This document shows, in pieces, positions 23,640 through 32,904 of a stretch of 44,308 nucleotides of DNA; the first letter of the stretch is position 1, and each line of letters starts with the position of its first letter. This DNA comes from Hofstenia miamia (lineage: Eukaryota; Xenacoelomorpha; Acoela; Hofsteniidae): assembly GCA_900660155.1 (NCBI GenBank), contig CABFPE010000044.1:1083863-1128170 (forward strand), written 5' to 3'. The translations under genes and the position numbers were made by a program. The notes under the pieces were generated by a model, which searched no databases, was not told where the DNA came from, and worked only from the letters and a program-made list of their open reading frames with translations.

Positions 23640-23955
23640 TGTATTGGAATATTGAAAACATTTTTTGCCATTATTTTGTGTCTTCAAATTAATGTATTAT
23701 ATTAATATATTATTTAATGAAATTTTAACATTATAAACAACAATCCATTTTTAAGCTTATCCTATGATTTCACTAACATGGTGCATTGTTTCCCATTTTT
23801 GCATTAGTGTCAATAACAAGAACAGTTAGTTAACTGTCCTTGACAAAAATTATGGATAAGGGCAAAAAAATATTTGCACAACAGGAGTAATCATTTTAAA
23901 AATATATCATTAAAGGTTCCCGATAAAGTTATTTTCTTGTTAAATTCGAACATAC

Positions 23956-24127
23956 CTTCCACTTTTATGTAAAGATAGTCGGTTTTTATTACATTAAAAC
24001 GAAATCCAGGGTTTTCTTTGAAGCCTTGAAAAGGATTCATGTCTTCATCACCAGGTATCAGATAGATAAATATTAAATCATAATCGTTGCCATACACAAT
24101 CCGTTGAGTTTCTTGAACCTTAAGAAT
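23956..24127 (-). CDS. Neuroglian/hemolin-like Ig protein, exon 5 (Ig2, second half)
   Basis: The acceptor GTTTAG precedes 24127 and the donor GAAG|GTATGT follows 23956. Entry is phase 0, exit phase 1. It encodes residues 180-237, open through the whole exon. There is no cysteine, so the F-strand cysteine of Ig2 is missing too. The C-terminal IKVEG resembles the end of an Ig G strand. Homology is weak on its own. The exon is supported by its clean splice sites, its phase fit between exons 4 and 6, and its position where the second half of Ig2 is required. The upstream intron is 8.6 kb. Confidence 0.72.
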
Positions 24128-24428
24128 CTAAACATCAAAAAATTACATCTTTAGCTAAAATACATTTACGATAATAAAAACTAATCCATCAACTAGCGCT
24201 TATGCAGTATTGGCTGTTATCATAGTACTCATCAGCCTGAATTGAAATCCAATTAAATTATCTAGAAAGTTTAGTATTTTAATGTTATTTTGAAAATTAT
24301 TAAGACATTATTAAAACATTATATATATAAATTTATATATATATATTATATATATATATATATATATATTAGGGTGTCCCTTATATTTCAAGTTCGATAA
24401 TTTTTGACGCATACCTTCTTAAAAGTTT

Positions 24429-25371
24429 CGTATTAGTACTATATTGTCTAGAAAAAAATATTAGTTTGACTTATAAACGATAACCCGTGCCGACTTGCTA
24501 TTTAAACTTGTCCATACAAGTTGTGTATTTTCTGCACTGTGACTTGTAAGTACATGTTCTATTTATCATTTCATAGGTGTTTTTTTAGATTATTTTTGCT
24601 TCATTGATTAGTGCATAAACATGTCGTTGAAATTACGGAGTGATCAACAAAATATTTTCCTAATTGGATCGCCTAGCTAGCAAATGAATGGTACAAAATT
24701 ACCCTCTAATCGACAAGTTCTATCAGCTTTATTTTACAATATTCGCGAGGTTAAACTGACTGTTAGTGAAAGTGCAAATCTTGTGATTAGGGAGTGTATC
24801 ATATACTGGGAAAAAGCAAGAATTCCAACAAAGGCATTTCCTAACTGCATTATGAAACTTGTTAATCTATATGATGTTTGGAGAGAGTTGCAAAAAATTN
24901 CGTATTAGTACTATATTGTCTAGAAAAAAATATTAGTTTGACTTATAAACGATAACCCGTGCCGACTTGCTATTTAAACTTGTCCATACAAGTTGTGTAT
25001 TTTCTGCACTGTGACTTGTAAGTACATGTTCTATTTATCATTTCATAGGTGTTTTTTTAGATTATTTTTGCTTCATTGATTAGTGCATAAACATGTCGTT
25101 GAAATTACGGAGTGATCAACAAAATATTTTCCTAATTGGATCGCCTAGCTAGCAAATGAATGGTACAAAATTACCCTCTAATCGACAAGTTCTATCAGCT
25201 TTATTTTACAATATTCGCGAGGTTAAACTGACTGTTAGTGAAAGTGCAAATCTTGTGATTAGGGAGTGTATCATATACTGGGAAAAAGCAAGAATTCCAA
25301 CAAAGGCATTTCCTAACTGCATTATGAAACTTGTTAATCTATATGATGTTTGGAGAGAGTTGCAAAAAATT
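24429..25371. repeat. 471-bp exact tandem duplication around a single N (assembly artefact)
   Basis: Bases 24429-24899 are repeated at 24901-25371 (offset 472), with a lone N at 24900 between them. This is what results when two overlapping contigs are placed end to end without merging. The 5' part of the transposon ORF is therefore present twice. Confidence 0.92.
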
Positions 25372-26568
25372 GTAAGAAAACTCAGGTAACGTTCAGGAAT
25401 CGAGAAAAGAATTTTGAAATTGATCTTGATAATTTGTTTGATATTGCACATGCTCATGCTTTGGAGAGAATGAAAATAGAGGAAGACAAATTATTTTTAA
25501 TGAAACAGAGACAGCCAGGTCGTTCGGGATGTTTCGGTGGTGCACAACAAAAAATGGCGAAAAAAGAAGAAAGATCTAGGCAACGACGGTTGGAAGAAGA
25601 AGAAGAAAGAATTGTAAGACAAAAAGAATCACTAGCTGTTGCATCTACTTAGAAAAGTAATAACCTAGATAGTCTAGAAAGTTCAGACGAAGAACAAATC
25701 TTGAATTCCGAACACAAATTGCCAGACGTTCCCTGTCATAGACAAAGTTTAAAAAGAGGTAGAAAGAATCTCATTACACCTAAACTAGTTGCAGCTTTAG
25801 ATCGATGCCAGTTAAGCATTAGAGACTCCATTTACATCCTTAATGCGGTGGTAGAAGCTCTTGGTTTGAGCTGTGATTACTTCCCTATTAACAAATCATC
25901 GATTCAGCGAATTCGTACTGAAACTAGAAAATCTAGGGTAGAAACAATTAAATCTAACTTCCAAAACAATGTACCCGACGTAGTCACAGTCCGTTGGGAT
26001 GAAAAACTATTGCCGGGTTGGATGTACGAAGTTCAAAAGAAGAACGATTGTCCGTTATTGCTTCGTTTGATGATAGAGAACAGCTTCTTGCAGTGCCGAA
26101 ACTAGACCGTTTCTGGAAAACATCAAGCTAAGCTGTCGCAACAGCTCTCTTTGACTGGAACCTTCTCCATAAAGTACAAATAATGTGCTGTGACACAACA
26201 GCTTCCAATACTGGCCGTTTCAATGGGGCTTGTGCTATTTTGGAACAAACTTTAGAAAGAGAATTGCTGCTTTTCGCCTGTCGTCATCATGTTTATGAAT
26301 TGGTCCTAAAAGCTATCTTTGAATGCAAGATAAAGCAAATTACTAGTAGCCCAGATATTCCGATGCTCAAAAACTTAAGAGAAAATTGGAAAAGCATCGA
26401 TCTAGAAAAATTGAACCATCTCTTAATTTCGTAAAAAGACGTGTTTCCGGGACAGACATTCAAACTTTGTTAACGTTTTACAAGACAGAATTAGACCAAG
26501 GTTTTGTAAGAGATGACTACCGCGAATTGGTAGAACNTGAAGATGTTAAAAGAGTACGAAAAAGTTGA
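25093..26568 (+). pseudogene. Broken transposase-like ORF with CDTTASNTG and CRHH motifs
   Basis: The ATG at 25093 starts MSLKLRSDQQNIFLIGSPS, a TAG stop, then a long open stretch (25156-25389). After a frameshift comes a charged, probably coiled segment (25398-25652) with an EEEEE-rich region, ending in another TAG. Next is KRGRKNLITPKLVAALDRCQ (25701-26105) and, after a further break, MCCDTTASNTGRFNGACAIL and LLFACRHHVYELVLKAIFEC (26183-26434). CDTTASNTG and CRHH look like metal-binding or catalytic core motifs of a transposase. I recall similar proteins as uncharacterised in several invertebrates. Superfamily unassigned. The N at 26537 interrupts the C-terminal part. Confidence 0.65.
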
Positions 26569-26929
26569 CGCTACAATTTCTAAAGCCTCTAGTGAAAGGA
26601 CTGTCAAATTAATACAAGATTTTAACGGGCTTATCACGGTTNGGTTTTAATTAAATGTTAATGTTTATCTAATTGAATTTTTACTTTTATTCACATATTT
26701 TAAAACATTTGTAGTGATTATATGACATTTATAGTGAATTATAGCAGACCGAAATATCAAGACGAAATAACGTTTTTTACTAAACTTTGAAGCTCTGTCG
26801 GCACTGGTTGTAATTACGCGAGGAAGACGAAATTTTATATTTGAGTATCTTTTAGCATTAGTAAAAAATATAGAGGGTATGCATTGTGAAAATCGAAAAA
26901 AAAATTTTTGTCATATAAGGGACACCCTA

Positions 26930-27760
26930 ATATATATGTGAGTGTGCATAGAGTTTAAATTTAAATCTTATATTATCAAAGCAATTCGACAATATAAATT
27001 GTCATCTTCAACATAATTAACCGCTGTTTTTTCATGTTTTTTCAATATATACTTAACATGCTGATGTGCTTTGCTTGTTCATTAATGGTCTTACCAAAAA
27101 TTAAATTGCAATATTTTCTGCTATTTTTGTTTCTTGATGTTTAATTCATATTTCAAAATTATCTTTTTTGGTGAGTGTAAATGCGAAAATATTTTGGAAT
27201 TAAGATGAGCTGTCATTTGCTCCTCTATTCTTGAAATGAAATACCAATAGATGAATAATTGCATTTATCACAATTGTAATTATAGAAAAGTCCAGATGAC
27301 AAATTAATGACTACTTTATCTATGTTTTTGAAAATATCTTATGTTTTAATTAATACTAATATTAGACACATTTTTATGATGGTAAATCTTTGTTTAGCAT
27401 TTTTAATGTTTCTTTAATGTTATTTGGACTCTTTTTGATATAATGTGGCGTCAAAAATATCTTTGGTTTTTCTATATCACTTCGTTGTTTATTATATTAT
27501 TTTATTTAAATTTTGCATTTTTCTAATTAAATTTTCTGGATAGCCATTTTTTTAAAATTAATAGGTTTGTCTAGGTTTTTTAAAATTCTCATAATTTAAT
27601 CAGTTTGTAAGTACTCTTGGTACTAGACACTTCTTTTCTTTTGAAGTTTATCACAGTACGAAGTGAATGGTATGTGACGATCCGTTTTTCGTCTTTATTG
27701 GTTGATATTGTTATATCCAGGAAGTTCAAACTGCCATCAATTTCATGATCAATTACAAAA
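26930..27760 (-). mobile_element. Penelope-like element fragment
   Basis: Read on the minus strand from 27755 downward, HEIDGSLNFLDITI fits the block after the RT catalytic motif in Penelope-like elements (xxLxFLDxxI). Near 27310-27240, DKVVINLSSGLFYNYNCDKCNYSSIG fits the start of the GIY-YIG endonuclease (VVYxxxCxxCxxxYIG). IEEQMTAHLNSK follows where RIxEHL is usual. Many stops. The piece ends close to the 3' end of the neighbouring transposon. The order and motifs are convincing together, but each alone is weak. Confidence 0.6.
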
Positions 27761-27901
27761 TATTTTTTTTACATATAATATAGAATATATATATATATAT
27801 ATATAGCAAGCCATCCTATGCCACTTTATGCATTTCTTATAAATCTCTTTGTGACCCAAAGTTGATGATAAAATCGAAGTATATAATATCTTTAAATTAT
27901 A

Positions 27902-28327
27902 ATAACATGGTCGAATCGGTCGCTGAATTAAATGAAATATTACAATAGAGCGGCTATGCACANCTGCGCTGTGTGCAGGAACATAGAAAATTGTATTTAG
28001 ACTGTAAAAAAACTACTCTAAAAAGAAGTTATCCTTACTGATTGTTATTAATTTATGGTTTTAATTAAATGTTAATGTTTATCTAATTGAATTTTTACTT
28101 TTATTCACATATTTTAAAACATTTGTAGTGATTATATGACATTTATAGTGAATTATAGCAGACCGAAATATCAAGACGAAATAACGTTTTTTACTAAACT
28201 TTGAAGCTCTGTCGGCACTGGTTGTAATTACGCGAGGAAGACGAAATTTTATATTTGAGTATCTTNATAACATGGTCGAATCGGTCGCTGAATTAAATGA
28301 AATATTACAATAGAGCGGCTATGCACA
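27902..28327. repeat. Misplaced contig bounded by single Ns and duplicated blocks (assembly artefact)
   Basis: Bases 27902-27962 (61 bp) recur exactly at 28267-28327. Between the Ns at 27963 and 28266, bases 28057-28265 (209 bp) repeat 26643-26851 exactly, the inside of the transposon at 24372-26927. The segment 27964-28265 thus seems to be a fragment of a different copy or haplotype inserted during scaffolding. Confidence 0.9.
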
Positions 28328-28501
28328 TCTACAGTACATAAATTGATTAAGAACATTTTTTGAACACCTCAAAGTCTAATGATGCAACCATGTTAATAGC
28401 TACAATATCATCAGAAACGGGTTAGGATAATTAATACTCGATTAAAGTTAACACTAATTCTATAATCAAAATTTTTAACAGCAAAGATATAATCGAAAAT
28501 A

Positions 28502-29046
28502 CAGGGTGTTTCAAAAGTCGTGGGAACATTACAAATGCGTTTATCTCATGAACTATTCCAGGTAGAAAAATGAAAATGTTGCCATTTTAAAGCTTGTGTA
28601 AACAAGTTTTTGTTCATACTAATGATTATTGTCTTATCTTGTCAGGTGCGGTAACTCCTATCTCAACATGCTGGAAGACTGGTTAATGGCAAAGTTGGAA
28701 GAAGAAGAATCTTATGACTTCATTTTTCAACAAGATGGTGCACCACCACACTAGAGTCTTAGAGTGAAGCAGTTTCTTAACATAATGCTGCCTGATAGAT
28801 AGATTGGGAGATCTGGGCGAGGTGATGACGTTCTCATGCCCTGGCCTCCTAGATCTCTAGATCTTACCCCGTTTGACTTTTTTCTTTGGGGCTTTGTCAA
28901 GCAACAAGTTTATGTGTAAGTAGAGAAAACAGAGTCGGCTGTATCGATATTTAAATTTGAATTTGAAAGACTTAGCAGATCCTATGAAGTAAGGTTTTTC
29001 AGTCTTTAGCATCATTCTACCGTCATCTACTCCGAGTTGTACAACG
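28502..29046 (+). mobile_element. Mariner-like element remnant, 5' end and C-terminal transposase
   Basis: Begins with TA|CAGGGTGTTTCAAAAGTCGTGGGAAC (28502 on), a typical mariner-like terminus. It then reads NMLEDWLMAKLEEEESYDFI, FQQDGAPPH (about 28725-28750), a stop, SLRVKQFLNIMLPDR, and PWPPRSLDLTPFDFFLWGFV (28837-28900). FQQDGAPPH and PRSLDLTPFDF are the blocks carrying the second and third catalytic acidic residues. The N-terminal half of the transposase is missing, so this is an internally deleted, inactive copy. No matching 3' terminus was found. Confidence 0.82.
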
Positions 29047-29180
29047 ATGGACTTTGATAGGGAAGATATTCGCAAACGGATCTATTTTTTCTGGGAGTCT
29101 GGCTTAAGTCCATCCGGTGTTTGCAAAAAGATCAACGACGCACGTGGTCCAGGAATAGTGTCGGGTAGAACTTGCCAGAG
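29047..29180 (+). pseudogene. Mariner-type transposase N-terminal fragment
   Basis: The ATG at 29047 opens MDFDREDIRKRIYFFWESGL, then SPSGVCKKINDARGPGIVSG and RTCQR, which resembles the first helix-turn-helix of a mariner-type transposase. It stops after about 45 residues. It lies just downstream of a C-terminal fragment, so the two cannot be parts of one transposase in the normal order. More likely a second, truncated element. Confidence 0.5.
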
Positions 29181-31215
29181 ATGATTAAAAAAAATATTAT
29201 CATGTTTGCATCGGTCAAAATTTTGTTGCGAAGCCTATATTTCAGAAAATGCTAAAAATTCTTACTCGACCAGTACAGTCCATTAGTTGAATTAGTTCCA
29301 ACTCTGAGCTGAAAGCAGCTTTCCTAAATTTTCTTTAAATCTAATATATCTCTTACATGTTTGAAAAATTTAAGTACAATTTCCAATTAAGAGTAAGTCA
29401 TGTCATACCAATTTTAATTTCTGGAAGAAAAACACTGGATAAACTCAATATGTTTGACTATATTTCTTTATACAGAGAAGTAGAATTTGATGTTATATGA
29501 AGTTGTTACAAACAAACTCCCGTGTGATTTGAAGCATGATCTGATTCCATTTTACACATTCATTGTAACCGATTTCAATAAGATCTTACGATAAGTATTT
29601 AGCAATAATACAGAGATTATTTTAATTGTAGAACCAAAAAACACTTATGCTTTAGGTCTCTGCTTGACTCATCTCTGCTACCAAAGATACATGGCTATTC
29701 AGCTGAAGCGATCTCCATTTTTTGGCAAGACGTAAAAGAAATTAAAAAACTAAAATCTACTTAGCCTATAGCAAATAACTGACAACTGCAAGTACAAAAG
29801 TTTCTGTCAAATAGACCTTGCTTCTGAACACAGCATTTCTACATAAAATCCAAAACAGGTTTTTATGGATTTGGGCGGTATTATCACTGTTAAATTTTAC
29901 AATTTACAAGTTTGTTTTCTGCATAATGATGAGAGTGTTTTAAATACTATATCAAAGACAACAATTTTCTGAAGGAAAAGAATGTTATTTTAGCGCAAAC
30001 TTGTGTATTTCAGTTTGAAATGTGCTTTGCTAAATTAAAATATTACTAAAATTACTTGTACTTAAGAAAAACTAACTGGTTGACCTGTTTTGCTAACATG
30101 TGACGCTGTTATAGCAAAAAAATAATAACTTTAAGGGAAATATTGCAAGAATGCTTACTTTTAATAAAACAGACAACTCAAGCCAAAAATATCACTAATA
30201 TGGTAATGAGATAAAATGGATTAAGGAAAAGACTAAACTGTTACAGGTATCAAAGAAAACTAGCGTTGTGATCTTTGTCAAATAGACCCTACATATTGAT
30301 TGCAACAGCAACTAAATCTCAAATTTGATATCATTCTTTGTTAGCAAACCTGCACTATTCTCGGAGAATTTTCTTTCAAATGTTAATTCATAGCAAAATA
30401 TATTTTTGGCGCAAAATCATGAAAATCCATGAAAATCAGTCAAAGTTAGCCATATATGTATGTGATTAAATAAATTTCTGGCTTTAAAACACAATTGAAA
30501 AATATTTTGCTCTGTCAATTTTGACAATGTAACATCAAGTAAAAATTGTAGACGGCTTAAAAAGTCTACTTGATTGTGGGATCTTGTGTATGAACAGGTA
30601 TCAATCAAACCTACAATTGCAGCCTCAAATACTGATGTTAGCGCCACTGAATAATTATATTTTGCAAATAGTAATACAAGTGAATTTCAAATATCTTACT
30701 TTTACCACTAAATTTTCTATTAGATTTTAAAGAGAAATGCATTATCAGCATTTTAAAATTTTGTCATGCCATTTTGCAAACAAATTTCACAAAATGGGGT
30801 CGGTTAGGTTTTTTAAAGTTTATTAGAGTTCGGACTGGTTCGCTGTTCAAAATCTCAACCAAATTACAACTATGGCGCGAATTACAATTAAAAGTCGGCA
30901 TAGAATCAATTTGATCGAAACAGACTTTGATCAAGCCATCAAGACATTTTCAATCTGAAAATGTAGAAAAAAACCTTTGTTAGTTGCGAAAGTAATAATT
31001 TTTTAGGTTGCTATTTCATTTGGAATTCAAATGATATTGTAGAATCAGTAAATTAGAAAAGGTCAGATTAGCAGTATTCCGCATCTGGGTCATTCACCTA
31101 AGTCGGTCTTAGCTACACAAGTGACTGATCTCCGCAACCTCTCAGAGTTTAATATAATTATTAATAGGTTATTAAGGTAATACAGCACCACGGCCTCTGG
31201 TCGACCTGATAGCAG
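29181..31215 (-). other. Intron 4 of the Ig gene, middle
   Basis: No gene recognised. Open stretches such as 30417-30647 (minus) show no family signal and lack splice sites in phase with the gene. Confidence 0.5.
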
Positions 31216-31257
31216 TTCTTCTTCTTCTTCTTCTTCTTCTTCTTCTTCTTCTTCTTC
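31216..31257. repeat. (TTC)n microsatellite
   Basis: Fourteen uninterrupted TTC units. They follow a less AT-rich stretch (31080-31215) that could be the tail of a short element. Confidence 0.95.
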
Positions 31258-31381
31258 AACATACAGCTGCAAAGGAGATCATTAACCAGTGCCTGCTCTG
31301 CTTATTATTTTATATCTCAGTAACTGTTAAAATAAGTTTGTTCACCTCAAATGTAGCAATAATAGTTAATAAACTCCTTAA

Positions 31382-31942
31382 CCCTAACGCACTGAGAGGG
31401 TCGATTCGGCCTCCATCCGTATTTTCTCCATAACTTAGTTGAAATTTGTTTTTAGCTGATTTTTTCTGACTTTTCCTAAAACTGTCTAAAAAGATGAATT
31501 AAAGTGGAATAATTTTTTTGATCAGAGGATGCGTCTGAAAAAATTAATTTCCGAGCAAAAAAATTCAAATTTTTTGGTACAACATGCGTTTAACATAGTC
31601 AAAATTTTGATGGATATCGATATATTAAGGCAATTTACTTGATTGAATCATCATTATTAAGGGTTGTCAAAAAAAGCTATAGGGCCGCAGTATAAACAAA
31701 ATATAGGCAATATAATAGTTTATTTTATAAAACAAGGTTTTTAGAAAGTCTGTGGTGAAAATCAGTGTGATATATTCATCAAGGGGTCAAACTTAAAAGA
31801 CGAAAAATATTAAATTTTCATTTGGTGCTATATTTTGAATATAGTAAGACAATTAAAAAGAAAGCAGTTTCGAAATATAAGAGGGGGTCGATCAGGCCCC
31901 TTCAGTGCGTTATTGATATTTTATACTTCAGTGTGATTAGGG
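31382..31942. mobile_element. piggyBac-like MITE with TTAA target duplications
   Basis: TTAA lies at 31378-31381 and again at 31943-31946. Inside, the ends are CCCTAA and its reverse complement TTAGGG. Close to the ends, ACGCACTGA-GAGGGTCGATTCGGCC and, inverted, GGGGTCGATCAGGCCCCTTCAGTGCGT form a larger imperfect subterminal inverted repeat. At 561 bp with no transposase, this fits a non-autonomous piggyBac-type element, which characteristically duplicates TTAA. It is in intron 4 of the Ig gene. Confidence 0.82.
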
Positions 31943-31946
31943 TTAA

Positions 31947-32740
31947 TGAAACATTCTACAAAATTAAGGCAAAGTCATTGTCTTATCTACTCGATGATTC
32001 GTATACCTATACTTATTCAAATCAGCTAAAGACTGATAATGGAGGTGAGGTTCGTAACCCTCGACCAAGCGGCTATCAATAGGCACCCACAAGCTCTTGG
32101 TATTTATAAGCATCTAAGGAACAAATATAAAAATCCTTGATAACCGATTGGTTAAATAGTGTAGAGCTAAAAAGGTTAGTTACTGCAACTAAGCGAATGA
32201 ACCAAAGGTAACTAAATTATCAATAAACAATTCTCTACAAAATAATGTTGTACATAAATAAAGAGTAGTACATGTTAATCATTAATAATTCATTGAGTTA
32301 CACTTTTGTTACACATTTTGTTTACATAATTATGTGCCACATGTCAGGAACTACATTTGAATATTTAAATGAGACACATTATCAAACATAATTATTCTGT
32401 CGATTATCAATTCAAATAATCTCGTAAAAAGATCAAATACTGTACAGGAAACCCCCTAGGCAGTTGCATAACTAAAAAACGGGTGTCTACACTACAATAT
32501 ACTGTATATAGCAGCCTATACATTTATATATTAAAAAGGTTTATTTGATTTTATTATAATAAAAAAAGTTTGTAAATGTCATGATTGTTATGATGGATTC
32601 AGGTGGGTAAAGGCCCATAATTAATGTATATCCCTGATCTACTGATTACTTTTTCAGCGGCTCTGTTTTGTAGAAAATAAGCATTTTTCAAAAAGTAAAA
32701 GTTAATATTAAATAATAATCAATGTATGCATAAATCTTAC
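31947..32740 (-). other. Intron 4 of the Ig gene, donor-proximal part
   Basis: Between the MITE and the donor of exon 4. No gene recognised. Confidence 0.5.
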
Positions 32741-32904
32741 ACTAGGCGCTATTGGTTGAACAGCATAGTCATTGCATTGCCACCAGCTTTGTGTTTGAGG
32801 TCGAATATCTCTAAAATTCTCAGGATTTTCAGTCATATTCAATATGAAAGATTGCCCTGCCTTCAATTTGTATTCTGGTTGCTCTTTATGAATGGAAAAT
32901 GACG
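32741..32904 (-). CDS. Neuroglian/hemolin-like Ig protein, exon 4 (Ig2, first half)
   Basis: The acceptor GTTTAG precedes 32904 and the donor AGT|GTAAGA follows 32741. Entry is phase 1, exit phase 0, and phases match the exons on both sides. It encodes residues 125-179. A pattern of EQPEYKLKAGQSFILNM corresponds to the A' and B strands of Ig2, but the position where the B-strand cysteine is expected holds Asn/Met. Trp165-Trp166 may be the core tryptophan, and the only cysteine is Cys168 just after it. The upstream intron is 8.2 kb (32905-41105) and holds a LINE and a Tc1-like element. Confidence 0.8.

Larger units (their letters stand above)
24372..26927 (+). mobile_element. DNA transposon with GGGTGTCCCTTATAT inverted ends
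   Basis: The 5' end GGGTGTCCCTTATAT (24372-24386) and its perfect reverse complement at the 3' end (26913-26927) form 15-bp terminal inverted repeats. TA is present just outside each end (24370-24371, 26928-26929), consistent with a TA duplication. Both flanks are AT repeats, so a longer duplication cannot be excluded. The interior carries one broken ORF on the plus strand. Single Ns at 24900, 26537 and 26642 and a duplicated block mean the true length differs from the 2556 bp assembled here. It lies in intron 4 of the Ig gene. Confidence 0.82.

Noticed and set aside
24429..25371. True tandem duplication of the transposon 5' region
   Set aside because: The two copies appear identical and are separated by a single N, which fits an unmerged contig overlap.
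31090..31272. Minus-strand open frame with a polyglutamate tract
   Set aside because: The tract is the (TTC)n microsatellite read on the other strand; no domain or splice support.
31382..31942. Interstitial telomeric repeat (CCCTAA / TTAGGG)
   Set aside because: Only one unit at each end, explained better as the terminal bases of a TTAA-flanked MITE.
32030..32090. Possible tRNA-derived SINE head (GAGGTTCGTAACCCTCGACC)
   Set aside because: The B-box-like word GGTTCGTAACC has mismatches at conserved positions and no A box or cloverleaf could be drawn.
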